DNA from: Metopolophium dirhodum
Lineage: Eukaryota; Arthropoda; Insecta; Hemiptera; Aphididae
Direction of reading: 5' to 3'
DNA: 64,000 nt
Assembly: GCF_019925205.1 (NCBI RefSeq)
Contig: NC_083562.1
Location: forward strand, 9,610,001-9,674,000
The notes beneath the pieces are model-generated. The model saw only the letters and a list, made by a program, of their open reading frames with translations. It was not told the origin of the DNA and did not search any database. The position numbers and the translations under genes were made by a program. This document shows, one piece after another, positions 1-14,325 of this stretch. The stretch's first letter is position 1; every line of letters begins with the position of its first letter.

Positions 1-286
1 GTATATATTTATATTAAATTGTATATACACTGCACCGTGCACACTCGGAAACCACAATATAATTAACCGGGCGCGCACGTAAATAAAATTATAACGTTCG
101 GAAACGGACGGAGACACACGCGCGTTCGTATACCTCTCATTCTCGTATGTATATTATTTTTTAAATTCAATGACATAACGTTATTCCGTATGTGTATATT
201 GTTATATTGCGTGCGGTGCGTGTGCTTAAATTTTGTATTGTTATTGTACATTATATCGTATATATACGAGGCGATTTATTTATTAT

Positions 287-313
287 ATTATTATTATTAT
301 TATTATTATTATT
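287..313. repeat. TTA trinucleotide microsatellite
   Basis: About nine consecutive TTA units. Confidence 0.85.
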
Positions 314-1266
314 GTCCTACTTCGTGTTCGCGTCCCGCGTCTGCGGATACGCCAGAAATGGTATACACTATATATAAGCCACAATATATATACCTATATA
401 GCATGCATAATGTATATACACTGCAGAGATGTACACCTACGTCGAGATCAAACTATATATATATAATATAATATAATAATGGTATATATTATTAGGTATA
501 TACGCTGCTGCTGTTACCGTCGTGACGCCGAAACGTTTTCGTGTCCACGCGGAAGCGCTCTCGTCGTCATCGCCCGTAATTGGCGATAACATAATAAATA
601 ATAATAATATAAAGGAACGCTCGCCGTCGCCCATCAATCAACCGCAGTTTCGAATAGTATTTACTATATTATGTATCGTCGTTGAACCAGTAGATAAAAG
701 CGTTCTTTTGAGCATTACAATATAATATGTAATAATAATATATTTATCCGTCGTACGTGTACAGTGTATATATGCATAGGTACACATTATTACATCCGCG
801 ACGACGGGTTCACCGGCACTAGCTATATATATATATTTTATTATTTTATACTATAATAGTCACAGTACTGCAGTCGTCGCGGAGAATATTAAACGCGAAT
901 CCGACGATTATTCGGTTTTTCTTTCTTATTTCATCGCCACCGTCCGTCTTTTCGCCTCCACCCCGTCTTCGTCCGCTCGGACCGCGGACGTTAAAGTCAT
1001 CACCGCATATGTGGACGATCGATTCAAATTGATAGGTTGTCACGACATGACACAATATATACACAGCTGAGGTACCTTCCGTCTTAAAAGCTATATATAT
1101 ATATATAGATGTACCTATACGTTTTAATGAATAGATCCGGTCGAGTAGATCGGCTGACTCGTTAGGTTTTCAATCTCGACACGACCGTCGGCGTAACTAA
1201 GTACCTATAGGTACAGGTGGTTCTTTGACAAGCGATATTACCTATATACGTCAGTGGACGTGTACG

Positions 1267-1314
1267 CGTGTGTGTGTGTTTGATTGTTTGTGTGTGTGTG
1301 TGTGCGTGTGTGTA
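1267..1314. repeat. Imperfect GT microsatellite
   Basis: GT runs broken by TTGATT and GC. Confidence 0.85.
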
Positions 1315-1511
1315 GCCTGTGTAGGTATTGGAGTGTAATTACGAGCCGAAAAAAACCGAATGAATATCCAAACGATTTTTATTTTACTACCTATAGGTAT
1401 AACACACGTTCGTCGGACAACACATGTACCTATATATTATATAGATAGAATTCGTTTTGTACAAGCGACCGCGTATAGATTACGAATGATGTGATTATTT
1501 TATGATGTATA

Positions 1512-1893
1512 CCGGGTGATTGTTTAAACGTGACACACTCGATCGTATTTTTAAAATTCATAATTTGAAGTCATTGCAAAACTGAATTTTTTTTTTTTTA
1601 ATTATATTTTTACTATTTATTTACCTTTTATAATTTTTGAGTTTTATACTTTTTTGAATGACATACATAATATTGACGTGCAGGTTTATAATCTCATATT
1701 CCAAAGCAGAATATTTTTCAGAGTATCTATTACGATTTGTAAAAATCAAATTTTAAACGAGTACTTTATTAGTTATAACTTATAATTCATTAGTATTTGA
1801 TGTTTAAATATGAGCGATGTAGTGGAAACGTGAAAACGTATCGTTGGTTTCGAAGAAATGGAAGAAAAGTAATTCACTAAAAGAATCACCCGA
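1512..1893. mobile_element. MITE-like element with CGGGTGATT inverted ends
   Basis: The left end reads CCGGGTGATTGTTTA and the reversed right end TCGGGTGATTCTTTT, matching at 12 of the first 14 positions. TA dinucleotides flank both ends (1510-1511, 1894-1895), fitting a TA duplication of Tc1/mariner type. The interior is AT-rich with no coding potential. A TA duplication is weak evidence in AT-rich DNA, so the inverted ends carry the call. Confidence 0.5.
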
Positions 1894-4800
1894 TATATTT
1901 ATTATATTATATTACCATAGCTATATGAAAACACGACGCGCATATCCTACTCCGATTATCCTGCACATTCGTTTTAGGAATATATTATAATATATACATT
2001 TTTTAACGTCTCAATTGGTCCATTCAACGAACACACAATGCATTCATAAATTGCATATATATTATATATTATATATTATTACGTTTAAACACTTTAAACG
2101 TATCTAAAATGCGTCTGTAAAGAGTTGTATATTTTTATTTTTATATAAGTTTACGCCGCAAATTTGTATTCCTCGAGTCAATTATAAGGTATTGAAGTTT
2201 AAAGTTGTATATACCAATATAATATGCCCTGCACTGTATAGGTATACCTACCACCACCAACAGCGTTATAATTTATACTCGCAATATATAAGTGTAATAT
2301 CGGAATACGCGCCATTATATTATGTAGGACAGCAATAATTTTTATTATTCGATTCACTAATCGTACGATATAGTCTGCTGCAGTATTGAAGAGTAATCGA
2401 CTTGTGATCGCATTCTATCGTACAGACAGATTACGAAGAAAAAAGATGATCGAGTATATAATATATTGGTACCGTGGGAATAAATTATTACTGCTCTATA
2501 CATTATATTGTACTCATTATATAAGTGTTATAAATCGCGGGTGTGTCAGCGTTTGCAGAAATGTCATCATCAATATGAAATACGGTATAATTATAGTTGC
2601 TGCGCTCCGTCCGTTTAAAAGTTGGTTCAAGACGCATTTTTAAACCCGACTGCGTTTGTTTTACTTATAGTTAAGAGCCTGTTAACACGAAACAAGTTAC
2701 GTATATTCATCACGATATCACTTTAACGTTGCATGATAACAACGAATATGTCGTAAATTAGACATTTGATTGCCATAGGTATACGCGAAGCATCAACATT
2801 TCACGCTGACTTGTAAACATTAAACTTTGAGGAACTTCCAAAGTCTTGAACGGTTTTATACATTATTTCACCAATACCAGCGTGTTTAAACATGTACATA
2901 TTCAAAACAATACTAATGGATACCAAGAACTTAATGACAACTTAGGTGTGTATCAATCATATATATATATATAATATTAATATATTATATAGGTATATAC
3001 TTTGCGATACGAATCAACCATTATGTGTCTGTGTGTAGAAGTAATAATCTCACATAATATGCCACGTATAGTATAACAAATATATGGTAAATATAATTTT
3101 TCTATATATTTTACAAGTTTACAGGATGGTCAACCATTATGAATAACTTACGTGTTACGCATATATGAATATATTAGGTATATATTTTTAGTTGATTTGT
3201 TAATTTAAAATTAATTTTGTAGTATGTTATACACTAATATTATACTTCTATACTTAACAGTAACCTATCCAAGTGAATGATGAAAAAAAGTATAAAAACT
3301 TCGCTCGATACAATTATAATATTACAACCATTATTATTTCTCTTCGTGGCATATTAGGTATACTTATCTATAATACTGCACCTTATAACTAACGTGGATG
3401 AGTATTTCGTATCCACGCGCGGGAAACGAAAACGAAAAATAAAATTGAAAGCAAAATATTATACAAAATATTGTCCATTTTGGTATCTATAGATAATCAA
3501 CCGTATGCACTGCAGCTGCCCTGTTAGGACTTAGGAGTAAGTACAGTATTTATTTAAAACATTATTTTTTCAGTTTTGTTTTAATCTTTTAAATTGTTTA
3601 TCTTTATCCTGCAAAAGAATAACCACGGTACCTATATACAAAGTATAATTCAATATTTATAATTATGTGAGATCATGCTCGATAAAAAATATAAACACAC
3701 AAGTAGAATATAACAACTTTTTTCATTTTTGATTGTTTGAGGCCGTTGCAACATAACATTTTAATTTTATACAGACGCTTACCCCCAAAAAAAACTAACT
3801 GTAAAAATTAGTTTTATTTTAAACACAATTTAATTATTAGTTATATCCGTACAATATATATATATATATTATACATGTGTGTAAAGCAGTTTCATAAGAT
3901 TTAATATAGTTTGAAGGATTAGAATAATATAATTCAATACTGCGGTGTATATAGTCTACTTATTTTCGGTCCGTTGGTCAAGTCTTTGCACGAAATATAA
4001 AATTATGTTTTAATTACTGCAGACACGATGCTCATGACAAATTTACACGATTCTAATTAAGAACGAACACGGATAAACCGCGGTAAAAAAAATATTACAA
4101 CAACACGTCGTTATTATATTAACTGCTTATTAAAATAATGCTTTAATATAATAAACTCGTACATTGTATACTTATATTATAATATTATTTTATACATTTC
4201 ATACTGGTGATGCGAATATTTTTACATATCATATCATAGAGTATACAACTAGGTATAGGAATTTTAATTTACATTAATTATAATTCGTTTATATGAATAC
4301 GGTTTTAATCATAACGGATTTAGGTAAACCATTTGAGTGATAGGGCGTAAAGCAGTAGGTATATTCATATATTTAATGCATACCTATATATATATATATA
4401 TAAGTACAGAAACATATTATAATGTATACCGATGTTACTTTTTTTTCTGAGGATAAACTCGTTAATTAGTAGTTTCTATATAGTGTATTTAAATACGAGT
4501 ACCTACTTAAATTCATACTTTGTACATGTGCAGACATTACATAATAATACGCAATATGAAATATGTGTATACTTATAGGTACACAGGCGTACAGCGCGTT
4601 TTACACGCACCAAGTATAATGGACAACCTGTTGTGAAACGCGCCCAAGAAGAGCTTCAAGTAAGAAGAACATTATTTTAATAATACCGAAACGAATTCAA
4701 TCGAATTTTACGTCAATTGTTACAGTACCGCAATAATTGTTTAATCATTGTATCGTTTTATCAAAAACTCGCAACTCACGCAACCAGTCCGGCAAAAAAT

Positions 4801-5010
4801 TCTGAACTTGGAGGGAACCTATACGCACCAGTCAAAGTCCAAAATCAACGAAACGTTATATGACTCCTCTCACCGTTGGACAAGCATACTTGTAATTAAA
4901 CATTTCCGATACTCGATACTTTACCTGTATGATATATTATAGAAAATTGTATTCATTCGAATTTTCATTATAATATAATAGTTTGAACAGTATTGGTATA
5001 GGTATCTAAG
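1894..5010. other. Non-coding, AT-rich
   Basis: Many TATATA and TAGGTATA words are present. I recognise no gene, RNA or transposon protein. Confidence 0.6.
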
Positions 5011-5171
5011 CAGTGGCCCACCTAGAGGGGGGGAAGTCTAGGGCCTAGAGGGCTCATCCCCCTAAAAACTTTCCTTCTTAATAAACTGCCTATGGGTTAT
5101 TTTAAATTAATAGTTTTGTTAGGAGGGCTGTAGCCCCCCACCCCAGAATTGTACCCCAAGTTGCGCCTATG
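5011..5171. mobile_element. Short MITE with CAGTGGC-type ends
   Basis: The left end is CAGTGGCCCACCTAGAGGGG and the reversed right end CATAGGCGCAACTTGGGG, agreeing at most of 18 positions. Internal GGGGGG and CCCCCC blocks near the two ends also mirror each other. CAGTGGC-type termini with G runs are typical of insect hAT-like MITEs. A clear 8-bp target duplication is not visible, so the copy is probably old. Confidence 0.5.
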
Positions 5172-6154
5172 TATATATTAATGTTAAATAATAAATATTA
5201 TATTATAGATATTATGTGGGTAAGCTTGTCGTCGCTTTAGACACAACCGAACAATACAATTTAAAAAACATTGATGGTGCCAAAAGTAGGTATATTTACA
5301 AATTCTTAAAAGTGAGTTACAAATGTACAATAGTAACGAATGATTTACAAAATATTTGCGGTGGTCCGGAGTCAATCGGACAAAGTCGTTGGGCTTAATC
5401 AAACCACCTAAAAAACGTATAGGTAATAAATAAATATTATTAATAATAATTGTACTGAAACATTAAAAAATTAAAATCAAAAATGGTTCAATTAAGATGA
5501 GCAAAAATAATCTAATAATGTGTACCTTCGGTACCAATATTATTAAGGAGATGATTTTTGTTCTTATACGAGGAGAGTAAAATATATAGGTTCTATATGG
5601 TATACTATGTTACTATATATATATTTGTTTGATAATTAATTTTTAGAACCGTTTTACCACCACATGGTCGTTAAAGTCTAGCTGAGTGCATATATATAGT
5701 GAATAATAATATACCATTATGTAGGTAGCTTATATTTTAAAAGTTGCATTAAGGTATAGGTGCCTACGTCTAACTCGTTCAATTGATTTAAAAGGCTTGA
5801 GCCCTTAACAAATAGTTTGAAAAATCATACACAGACTCGTGGCTTTACAGAATTATACAGTGCTTAATGTACACAAATCCATATTATATACTATATAATA
5901 TAATATATAACTATTTTAAAATTGAAATTGTTCTGGAAATTGATGAAACTTATTTTTCTACATCAATAGAGCGGTTTCACAAATAGTGTTTGGGACACTG
6001 TATTATACACTGTATTTTTACAAATCTTCAAAGTATGAAAAACCTTTACAATGTCTATTCACAGTAATAAACTATTTTGTATATTCCTAATTTGTATAAT
6101 ATAAGGCAAATGCATAACGGTTTTTATATATATATAATGTGTTATATCAGCATG
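5172..6154. other. Non-coding, AT-rich
   Basis: Nothing is recognised. Overlapping 60-70 residue frames near 5216-5398 on both strands lack any family signature. Confidence 0.55.
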
Positions 6155-6162
6155 CATTCATG

Positions 6163-6665
6163 CAAAGGCGGGTAAGTTAACTAAAATAATTAATTGTGGC
6201 AAGTCAAATTAATTCAATTTAATTGCCTTCAGCTAAAAGTTAAAAGTTAACAAAAAAAAATTTAACAAGATAAGTTTAAAGTTAAGATAGAAAATAAAAC
6301 TAACTAACTCCAGTTAAAAAATTAATTTTTTTTCAATTAATTATATTTTAGTCATAAACTGCCCTAGTATTTTGATATACGTGAACATTTAACACTGTAC
6401 AAAATTAGATTATTATAATATATAATATAATAAGAAAATAAATTACCAAAATCGAAAAAGATTTAACACGAATCGGTACTGTCTAACTGGCACGAAAAGA
6501 AAATTAACTTAACTGTACGATACTGATAGTTAACTATAAAAAGTTAAGTTTCAGCAATACAACATTTAACTGAATAAGGTAATTAGTTAAAAACAAAAAT
6601 TATTAACTAGTTAAGTTAAAAAGTTGAAAAAAATTAACTTTTTAACAAGTTAATGACCCCCTTTG
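6163..6665. mobile_element. Non-autonomous hAT-like element with 8-bp duplication
   Basis: The element begins CAAAGGCGGGT and its reversed right end is CAAAGGGGGT. It is flanked by identical 8-bp copies of CATTCATG at 6155-6162 and 6666-6673. Eight-bp duplications with CA-starting ends fit the hAT superfamily. The 503-bp interior has no ORF and is crowded with GTTAA/TTAAC words, perhaps subterminal transposase-binding repeats. Boundaries rest on both ends plus the duplication, so they are good to a base or two. Confidence 0.75.
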
Positions 6666-7326
6666 CATTCATGTGTCATTAGTTATCTAATTATTGCTTA
6701 TTATTCATTATACCCATTATCAAGAATACCCGATCAGCGATCGCTTATAATAAACGACTTCGGGCACATATAATATTATTGTTACCAATGTTACCACGAC
6801 GCACGGCGACACCCTTGTGTAACGCTAACACTATGGTTCGTAATACACATCGTACTTACAGGGTTGGGTGGGGTGGTACGCCAGCGGAATAATGATTTTG
6901 TATAACGATGGTATCACTAAATAATACAAACGCGCGCAGTTATGGACGAAGAACAAAAAATGAGTAAAAACCGAAAATATTTATTATATAAAAAAAAATA
7001 TCTTTTGCGATCCCTCGTGTATATCCGGTCATACTTCATCGGTCATAACATGTAATAATAATATATATCTGTATACATTTCACATTGCGTATATATTATA
7101 CATATACATACACTCAATATAATATACCCATGTATAATAATATTATTATAATATTATATATATAGGCTCGTCGAACATATACGACGACGAGGCAGGTCGT
7201 GCCCGTCTTGCGACGTCTCCATCCGATCGCGTATGCGTCTGTATAATAATGTATAAACATATAATAACATAATATAATATATATCGTAAAATATTATATA
7301 ATAATATTCCGTACGGTCATCGCGTA

Positions 7327-7372
7327 GTCGTCGTCGTCGTTGTCGTCGTCGTCGTCGTCGTCGTCGTCGTTG
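7327..7372. repeat. GTC trinucleotide microsatellite
   Basis: About fifteen GTC units occur with one or two TTG interruptions. Confidence 0.9.
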
Positions 7373-7448
7373 TACGTCTAAATTCAGGCCATCGTACCCT
7401 TCCCGGCGAGAACAATGGGCCGGCGGCGGATTACTACTATATTTATAT

Positions 7449-7470
7449 ACACACACACACACACACACAC
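7449..7470. repeat. AC dinucleotide microsatellite
   Basis: An uninterrupted AC run. Confidence 0.9.
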
Positions 7471-10400
7471 GCGGTCTGTATACCCGTGCGGCTGCCGTGC
7501 CCACCCACCGACTGTCAACTAATGAAGACATAATTTCTACTTCTTATATACGTATATTATCATTATTATTATTATTATTATTATTATATTATACGACGTT
7601 GTCCTTTGTGCCCCGACAGAGATCCCACGCGTGCGCCAGATATCCGACGTCCGATCGACGATAGGTATACAATGTTGTGTACATATATATATATATATGT
7701 TATACGTAAGTAGTATATCGCCATATATACATATATATATATATACGAGTGTGTGTCTGAGAGTAATCGTGGAGCGGTGGTGCAGGAGGAGCGGAATACA
7801 TATGCTAGTCGCGAGCTGACGATCCGCCGCCGAGGACATGACTGATGGGACCCGGTTCCGAGTACTGGGAATCCGAGCGGACGGCAAAGAAAGGAAAAAA
7901 AAAATTACATCGATACGTACACTGTCGTCTGCGTTTGTTTTTTCATTTTGCAAATCTCGGCCGACGTTGAGATGAAAAAAAAAAAAAAACGGCACGCTAC
8001 ACCGCAATATATGCCCGGGGACCGCGACCGTTTCACTCGTACAACATATATAATATTATATATTATTATTATATAATTATTATATATATATATAAAGATA
8101 ATTAAACTGTTTCGATTGATGTATGGTGCGGCGATCGTATATATTATTGCAGTCCGGTATACGACATATCGCATGCGGTAGCGATTTAGACAGTATATTA
8201 TAGTATATAATATTAATATAGTATATAATCCTCGTCCGTCGTCTTTTTAGCCAAATTGGTTCATCGTGTAATAGTAATATATATATAATGTTGAATGCGA
8301 AAAAACACAGAACAGAAACGGTGTCATTTAGCGACGACGACGGGACGGAGATCAAGCGATAATATTGGACGAAAGTTCGCTGCAGAGAAAAATATAGTCT
8401 GATAATATTATTTGTTTGCGAAAAAGAGCCTCGGTCGTTAAATTACATATTATTATATTATTATACCTACGCCCCAGCTGGGTCACACAGCGAGCCGAAC
8501 GGACGGTGCATAATATAGTCGCTCGGGTGTCCGCGTGCGTTATGAATATGTAATTTCTGCTCGGTAAACATATATTATCAATCTCGAATCGTGTAGGTAT
8601 ACGCGGTATGCATACTGCAGCGTACGACAACGATATTATACTATGGTGTGATGGTACAATAATATCAACCCCCGATAACGGCGCATGCGCGTAAATTATT
8701 GTGTATAATGTATATAGAGGCACAACTTTTTGTCGTACACGACCGTCATTATAATATAGATGTCTGTTTGCAGCGCGGTTCCCTAGTTTTTGCGACTTTC
8801 GATTTGTCAGATTTCGTTCATCCCGCATGAAGATCACCGTTTAAAGTATCGATTATATTCCCGTTTATTCCCGTCGTGGCTATATAGGTAATGCGATCGA
8901 TTGGGCGAATAAATTATAATGTCTTATGTATAAAAGTGATGGCACAATATACAACACGCGATATTCGGACCGACGAGTGCCGGCGACGATATTATACGTA
9001 CCTACGTACATCTAATAAGCAATAACTGGCCCACAACTAAATATTTTAGAAACCTGCATATTACGCAGAAACGATATTTTGAGATAAACCTTCTTTATTA
9101 GTCGTCATTAGAATATAATATATTCCAGTCGATTTTCCGTGTTTTGTATTTACTATTTTTTTATGTATAAATTATATTCGTGAATTTTTAAATTTTGAAG
9201 AACCGGACCCAAACAATTTTTTCCTTTCATGAACCGCACTGAAACTTACATGTTTTTTCTTATATAGAAACTGAACGGAAATAGAAAATTGTGTGTCGTG
9301 TGGCCAGGGCGACGGGGAAGTGAGCTAGTTCAATCGTAGCTCGCGGGCGACTTGTGCGGCACGAGCCGCAAGCCATAAGTCCGCATTTCTCCCAAGACTG
9401 AAATAATTGCCTTCTCGCACGAGCCACACATACTATTTTTCTGGCACGCCTCAGCGTTCATCGATCACGGCAAAGGGGAACAATGCAACAACAAGACTAT
9501 TCTACGAAAAAATGTCATAAAATAAAAATGTTTACACGTCATATGCAGAGAGGTTATATACATTTTGATACGAATATAAGATGTAAGCTATAGTTTATGT
9601 TTTGTATAAGGACCGTGGTATAGATTTCAGTGTCTGGTTGTGCGGGGGATCCGCCCAACACTTTTGGGGATTTCCATTTTACCACCCGGCACTATGGGGA
9701 TTCCCACTTTAGTCACTTTACCGCCCGCTGGACGGAAAAAGGTCGCTTTCCAACGCTCCAGCCGTTATCGAAAACTAAACTTTGCAGGCGTGACTTAAAA
9801 AACTTTTGAGATTCCCGCGGTATCCGGCAGCTGCTGGTAACATTGTATCAATTTCCTACAATACTATCAGTATAATATTATATCGGTAATTCATAATACG
9901 CGCGTGTGCATGATATAACAATATAATATATAATATGATGTATTATATTAAATCGTACCCGAAAATCTAAAAGGCGGACGGCAGGTAAGGTGGTGACCTG
10001 CAGCAGTAAACTTGAAGAACGGTTAAGCGATGTAATGATACACTTCATTATAATATTATAATATACAGCTGCACCAATACACATTATTATGTTGTTGTAT
10101 ATTATACTGCAGACTTATCGGGCCGTGCTCGGGATAATTCGTGGTAACGCGTTTTGCACTATATAATGTAGTCGCGCGGGGAGGAGCGGGACGTGGAACA
10201 ACAACGCTCTTGTTGATGGTGGAGGGGGTGCAGGGGGGGCGGCGGGGGTGGTTGTAATAACGCGCAATTCGGCTAGAGATTAGACCGCTTACAACGTACA
10301 TAACGGCGCGACGGGTTGTGTTGTATATTATACTGTTGATACTATACTACCACCACTGCTGCTGCTGCTGCTACTACACTGAATTATATTATGTATATAC

Positions 10401-11654
10401 GCTGTAAGTGAATTTTCTCATTTACGCCGAGGTTTAACAACGCCCCAACGGTTTATTCTCGACAGGGCGGCGATTTTTCATTCTTATCGCGACGTAAGTC
10501 GCTTTTGGTTTTTTTTTTTTTTTTTTCACCAGGAAAAATCTATAACAGAGTTTCGTTGTAAATTTTACAAATCTCTCTTTTTCCACACCTGCGGAGTTAC
10601 ACGCGCCGCATACACACGTATAATATACAACGCGACTATATATATATACTCATATACATATACCTTTATTGTATTGAAACGGTTTAATAATGTAAATTTA
10701 TTCTGCAGTGACGTGGTGACCGTGGTTTTTTAGGGGCGGTTGCTAGATTTTTTTCACGGGGCGGGTGGGTCCAGGAGCTTGATCGTGTGAAGCCGCATAT
10801 GTTATACTGCTCAATTATATTATGTTAATGTTATATATAATTATTATATATACCTATAAATCCTCGTAGTTAACCTTAAATTAACATAATAATTATCAAT
10901 TAAGAACCACAAGACGTGATTAGCTATATAGTATTCGTAGAAATATTTTGCCCGAAATTTTTCGAGCATTTCATCATATTATGCCACTACAACAGCTGTG
11001 CGTTTGTGGCGTTGTCAAACAGCGGTGACGACTATGACTGTGCAGGTCGAGTGTGCTCTGGCGCGCCGTGACATGGACATATACGCACAGCCTATACATA
11101 AAAAGTTTTTACAGTGTTGCGAAACCGTTAATTCAAAAAACTATATAATCTTATTGTTATAGCGAGTACATTATTTTTGTATTTAATAATTTGTCCTATT
11201 TTTTTTTTTTTTTTTTAGAAGAACAAATTCGTATAATCGCAGTATAAAGCTTTGAGTAATTTTATACAACACTATATTACCATATAATACACGCTATATA
11301 ACCGTTTCTTCGGCGGCGTATATTATATATATTCATACACCCACTTATTGTGTAGTTCGGTTGAGCAGTGCCATACGCCTTTTTTTTTACATCCTTACGT
11401 AGTTTAATTATATAATAACTTTATGGTAAAATAATAAGACAATATCACCGACTGCGGTATCTTGCACCATGCACAATTAGGTATATACGAAATTAATAAC
11501 AGTGCGTCATACCTTTAACGATGTGTAGGTATATATTCGTATTATAATATATATCATACCTAGGTATAGGTTTTCTCCACACATTATAGGTAGGTACTCG
11601 CCGGTCGAGAATCCACGCAATTGATGATACCGCGGCTATACAAAGTTAGGTACC

Positions 11655-11685
<31 letters not shown>

Positions 11686-12762
11686 TCTAAGTATGATATA
11701 TAGGTGTATATTATATTTTATTTTAATCGCTCGCAGGAATTCGTCGAGACACGTGTACCTATATATAGGTATGTGTACATAATACGAGTAGGTATATAAC
11801 TTTTTAATATCAAAATAAGACTGTCAGTCCGTGGAAATTGTTTTATGGCCGCTTAAGAAACACGAGTACGCACTTCGCATGAATTACAGCTGAGGCGGCG
11901 GTCGGCTGCTGCGGGCTACCATACTATAATATATACCTAGGTATAGGTACCTGCGTTTGTATTTGTATTTTTTTTATTTTCATGTATATTGCCACGGCGC
12001 GCGCTCGCGATTCGGTGCATAGAAGGTATGCCGTTCGACACGCACGGCGCATAAAAAGATATAAAAATATAGAAATAAAATGGGAAAATTTTTTTTTTTT
12101 TTAGTACGGCCATTAAAAATTAGTCGGAGCCGGTGAATTTATTGAGTGTACATATATATATATATATATGCATAAGACGAGCAGCCGCTGCAGCATGGCT
12201 AACTTTGTTAATTTGTTGCACGCTAATTCGTACCGCGGGACGACTGCAGCAGTGTGAAGTGTGCTCGCGTACATTTAATATATATCATGTTATACAGCTT
12301 ATATTATTATATAACCACGCCGGAGATTTACTCGCGAAGCGTTTCTCGACTATAATAGACCACGCGGGTCGGAGAGGAGAGAATGTTTTAATGTAAAAAA
12401 ACTGTATATAATATACTGTCCGCCGCCCTGGTTGAGCTGCCGCATAATATAGTCAACACCGCCGGGTCTGTTAATGGGAACTTGGGTATAATTATAATAT
12501 ATGATGTATATTATAATATAAATGTATACGGCAGCTGCAGCACTTGTTTGATCGCGCGAATGAACTCTGTGCAGTTCGGACGAAAACTTTACCTCTGCGC
12601 GACGCGTAATTTTATCAACATTTCGACAAAAGACGTTATTGGGTCTTTTAGATTTTAATTGAAAATCATATTTTATATTGTTTTAAGTCTTTCTACATTT
12701 AACCGTTGCAAATAAACGATGAATAATTTTGTTTTTTAATAAGAAAAAATATTAATTGTTAT

Positions 12763-12856
12763 CACTTTTTCATAGTAATTAAATTATGTGAGTCATACTA
12801 CATGTATTACACTTTTTCATAGTAATTAAATTATGTGAGTCATATTACATGTATTA
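12763..12856. repeat. Tandem duplication, two 47-bp copies
   Basis: Copies at 12763-12809 and 12810-12856 start CACTTTTTCATAGTAATT and end near CATGTATTA. They differ by a C/T in the CATACTACATG segment. The near identity suggests a recent local duplication. Confidence 0.85.
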
Positions 12857-14199
12857 TTTTGTCGAAAAATAAAATTTGTTTTATCATTTCAACCAATATA
12901 GTTTTGTTGTGACAACTGGTTCGCAAATTACTTTTTCTTGGTCCTTTTGTAAGGTGGAGAATGTGATGAGTGTGACGTCCTATTAACATTTATAATTATA
13001 TTGCTGTTGTTGATAAATAATACTAATTGATGGAGTAGCTGATAGATTTTCAAACATGAAAACACAAATACTGATAAATAAAATTATATTTTGTTGTTTT
13101 CTATACACACAGATTTTGTATATGTTATACTTTACTATATACAATTGTATTATAATATAATATTTATATACATTTTAAACACATTGTTTAAAACATAATA
13201 TACAACCCTAAATCAGTTGCCGACAACCACAGCGCTAACGCATGTATATTATATACATACTTATTAAATTATAATTTATATTTTAAATTACGCAAATATT
13301 TTTCCCACACATTTGTTGTTTAACAAAAAATACATACTTATTATACTCCCGCAGTAAAAAATTATATATGTAAAAAGTTTATTGTGCAGCAAAACTAAAT
13401 TATGATATTATATAGGTTGGATTAACTTTTTTGATATACCTACATAGTTACCTATACCTATATATTTTTAGTAAAACGATCGATTTTTAATAAATTAATA
13501 TTTAATTAACATAAAAAGTGTTATAATTTAATAATAATATGACGTATTATCACGGTAATTTCACAACTTACTATAAATATATATTCATAGTTATATCATA
13601 ATTTATTTAGTTATTCCCATTTGATGAAACAGTATGCACAAAGGCATATATACAGGTCCTACATATATAGTAGTACGCCATTATACCAAATTAATAGGTG
13701 ATACGAAAAAGTGATGTTAATTTGAACTTTTCTTACTCGTATATATATTGACTTTGGATCTATAACCATACTTATTAATACATCGACTAAATAAATGACG
13801 AAAATGTTTCGAATTGAATCCTAGTATTATAGCCTATTATACAGGTATAGATTTGGCGAGTAATATCGCTATATCGACCACTTGAACACGGATTCCGGTC
13901 CCGCGGGAATGGTGTGCACCAATAAATTATTGGCGCTGCAGTTATAATAATATATATTGTGTTTAATTCTTCCCTATATTATAATCATTTGACCACTGCA
14001 ACAGCGCGTGTGCGTATATATATATATATATAGTCGTGTGTTTATCCGTCATACAAAACGAAAACCGCTCCGACGAGTGTAAATCGTTTCGGTGTCCTCC
14101 TCGTGATGTGCGTGCAATTTATCATATTTATTTAATACCACAGCCGTCGCCGCGTGTATATGCCCAGAAAACAATGTGCCGAATAATTGCGATCCATTT

Positions 14200-14202
<3 letters not shown>

Positions 14203-14261
<59 letters not shown>
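14203..14261. repeat. Long CA microsatellite
   Basis: A perfect run of about 29 CA units, the longest in the window. Confidence 0.95.
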
Positions 14262-14286
14262 GTATATAATATAGGCCCCTCGGTGG

Positions 14287-14325
14287 ACGACGGCGGCGGC
14301 GGCGATGAGGAGGCGGCGGCGGCGT
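14287..14325. repeat. GGC trinucleotide repeat
   Basis: GGC units with a GATGAGGA interruption. It is followed about 115 bp later by a 15-nt C run (14441-14455). Confidence 0.85.

Larger units (their letters stand above)
1..1511. other. Non-coding, AT-rich
   Basis: This holds microsatellites and scattered TAGGTA words. The small open frames have repeat-like composition and no family resemblance. Confidence 0.6.
6674..12762. other. Non-coding, repeat-rich
   Basis: This holds GTC and AC repeats, long T runs, and a locally GC-richer block (about 9290-9480 and 9640-9800) of unknown origin. Open frames up to about 160 residues follow simple-sequence composition and are not supported. Confidence 0.55.

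Noticed and set aside
8352..8837. 161-residue minus-strand frame
   Set aside because: No recognisable motif, no splice partner, and a composition like surrounding non-coding DNA.
9290..9480. Locally GC-richer block that might be a SINE or tRNA-derived
   Set aside because: No convincing A and B boxes or tRNA fold could be assembled.
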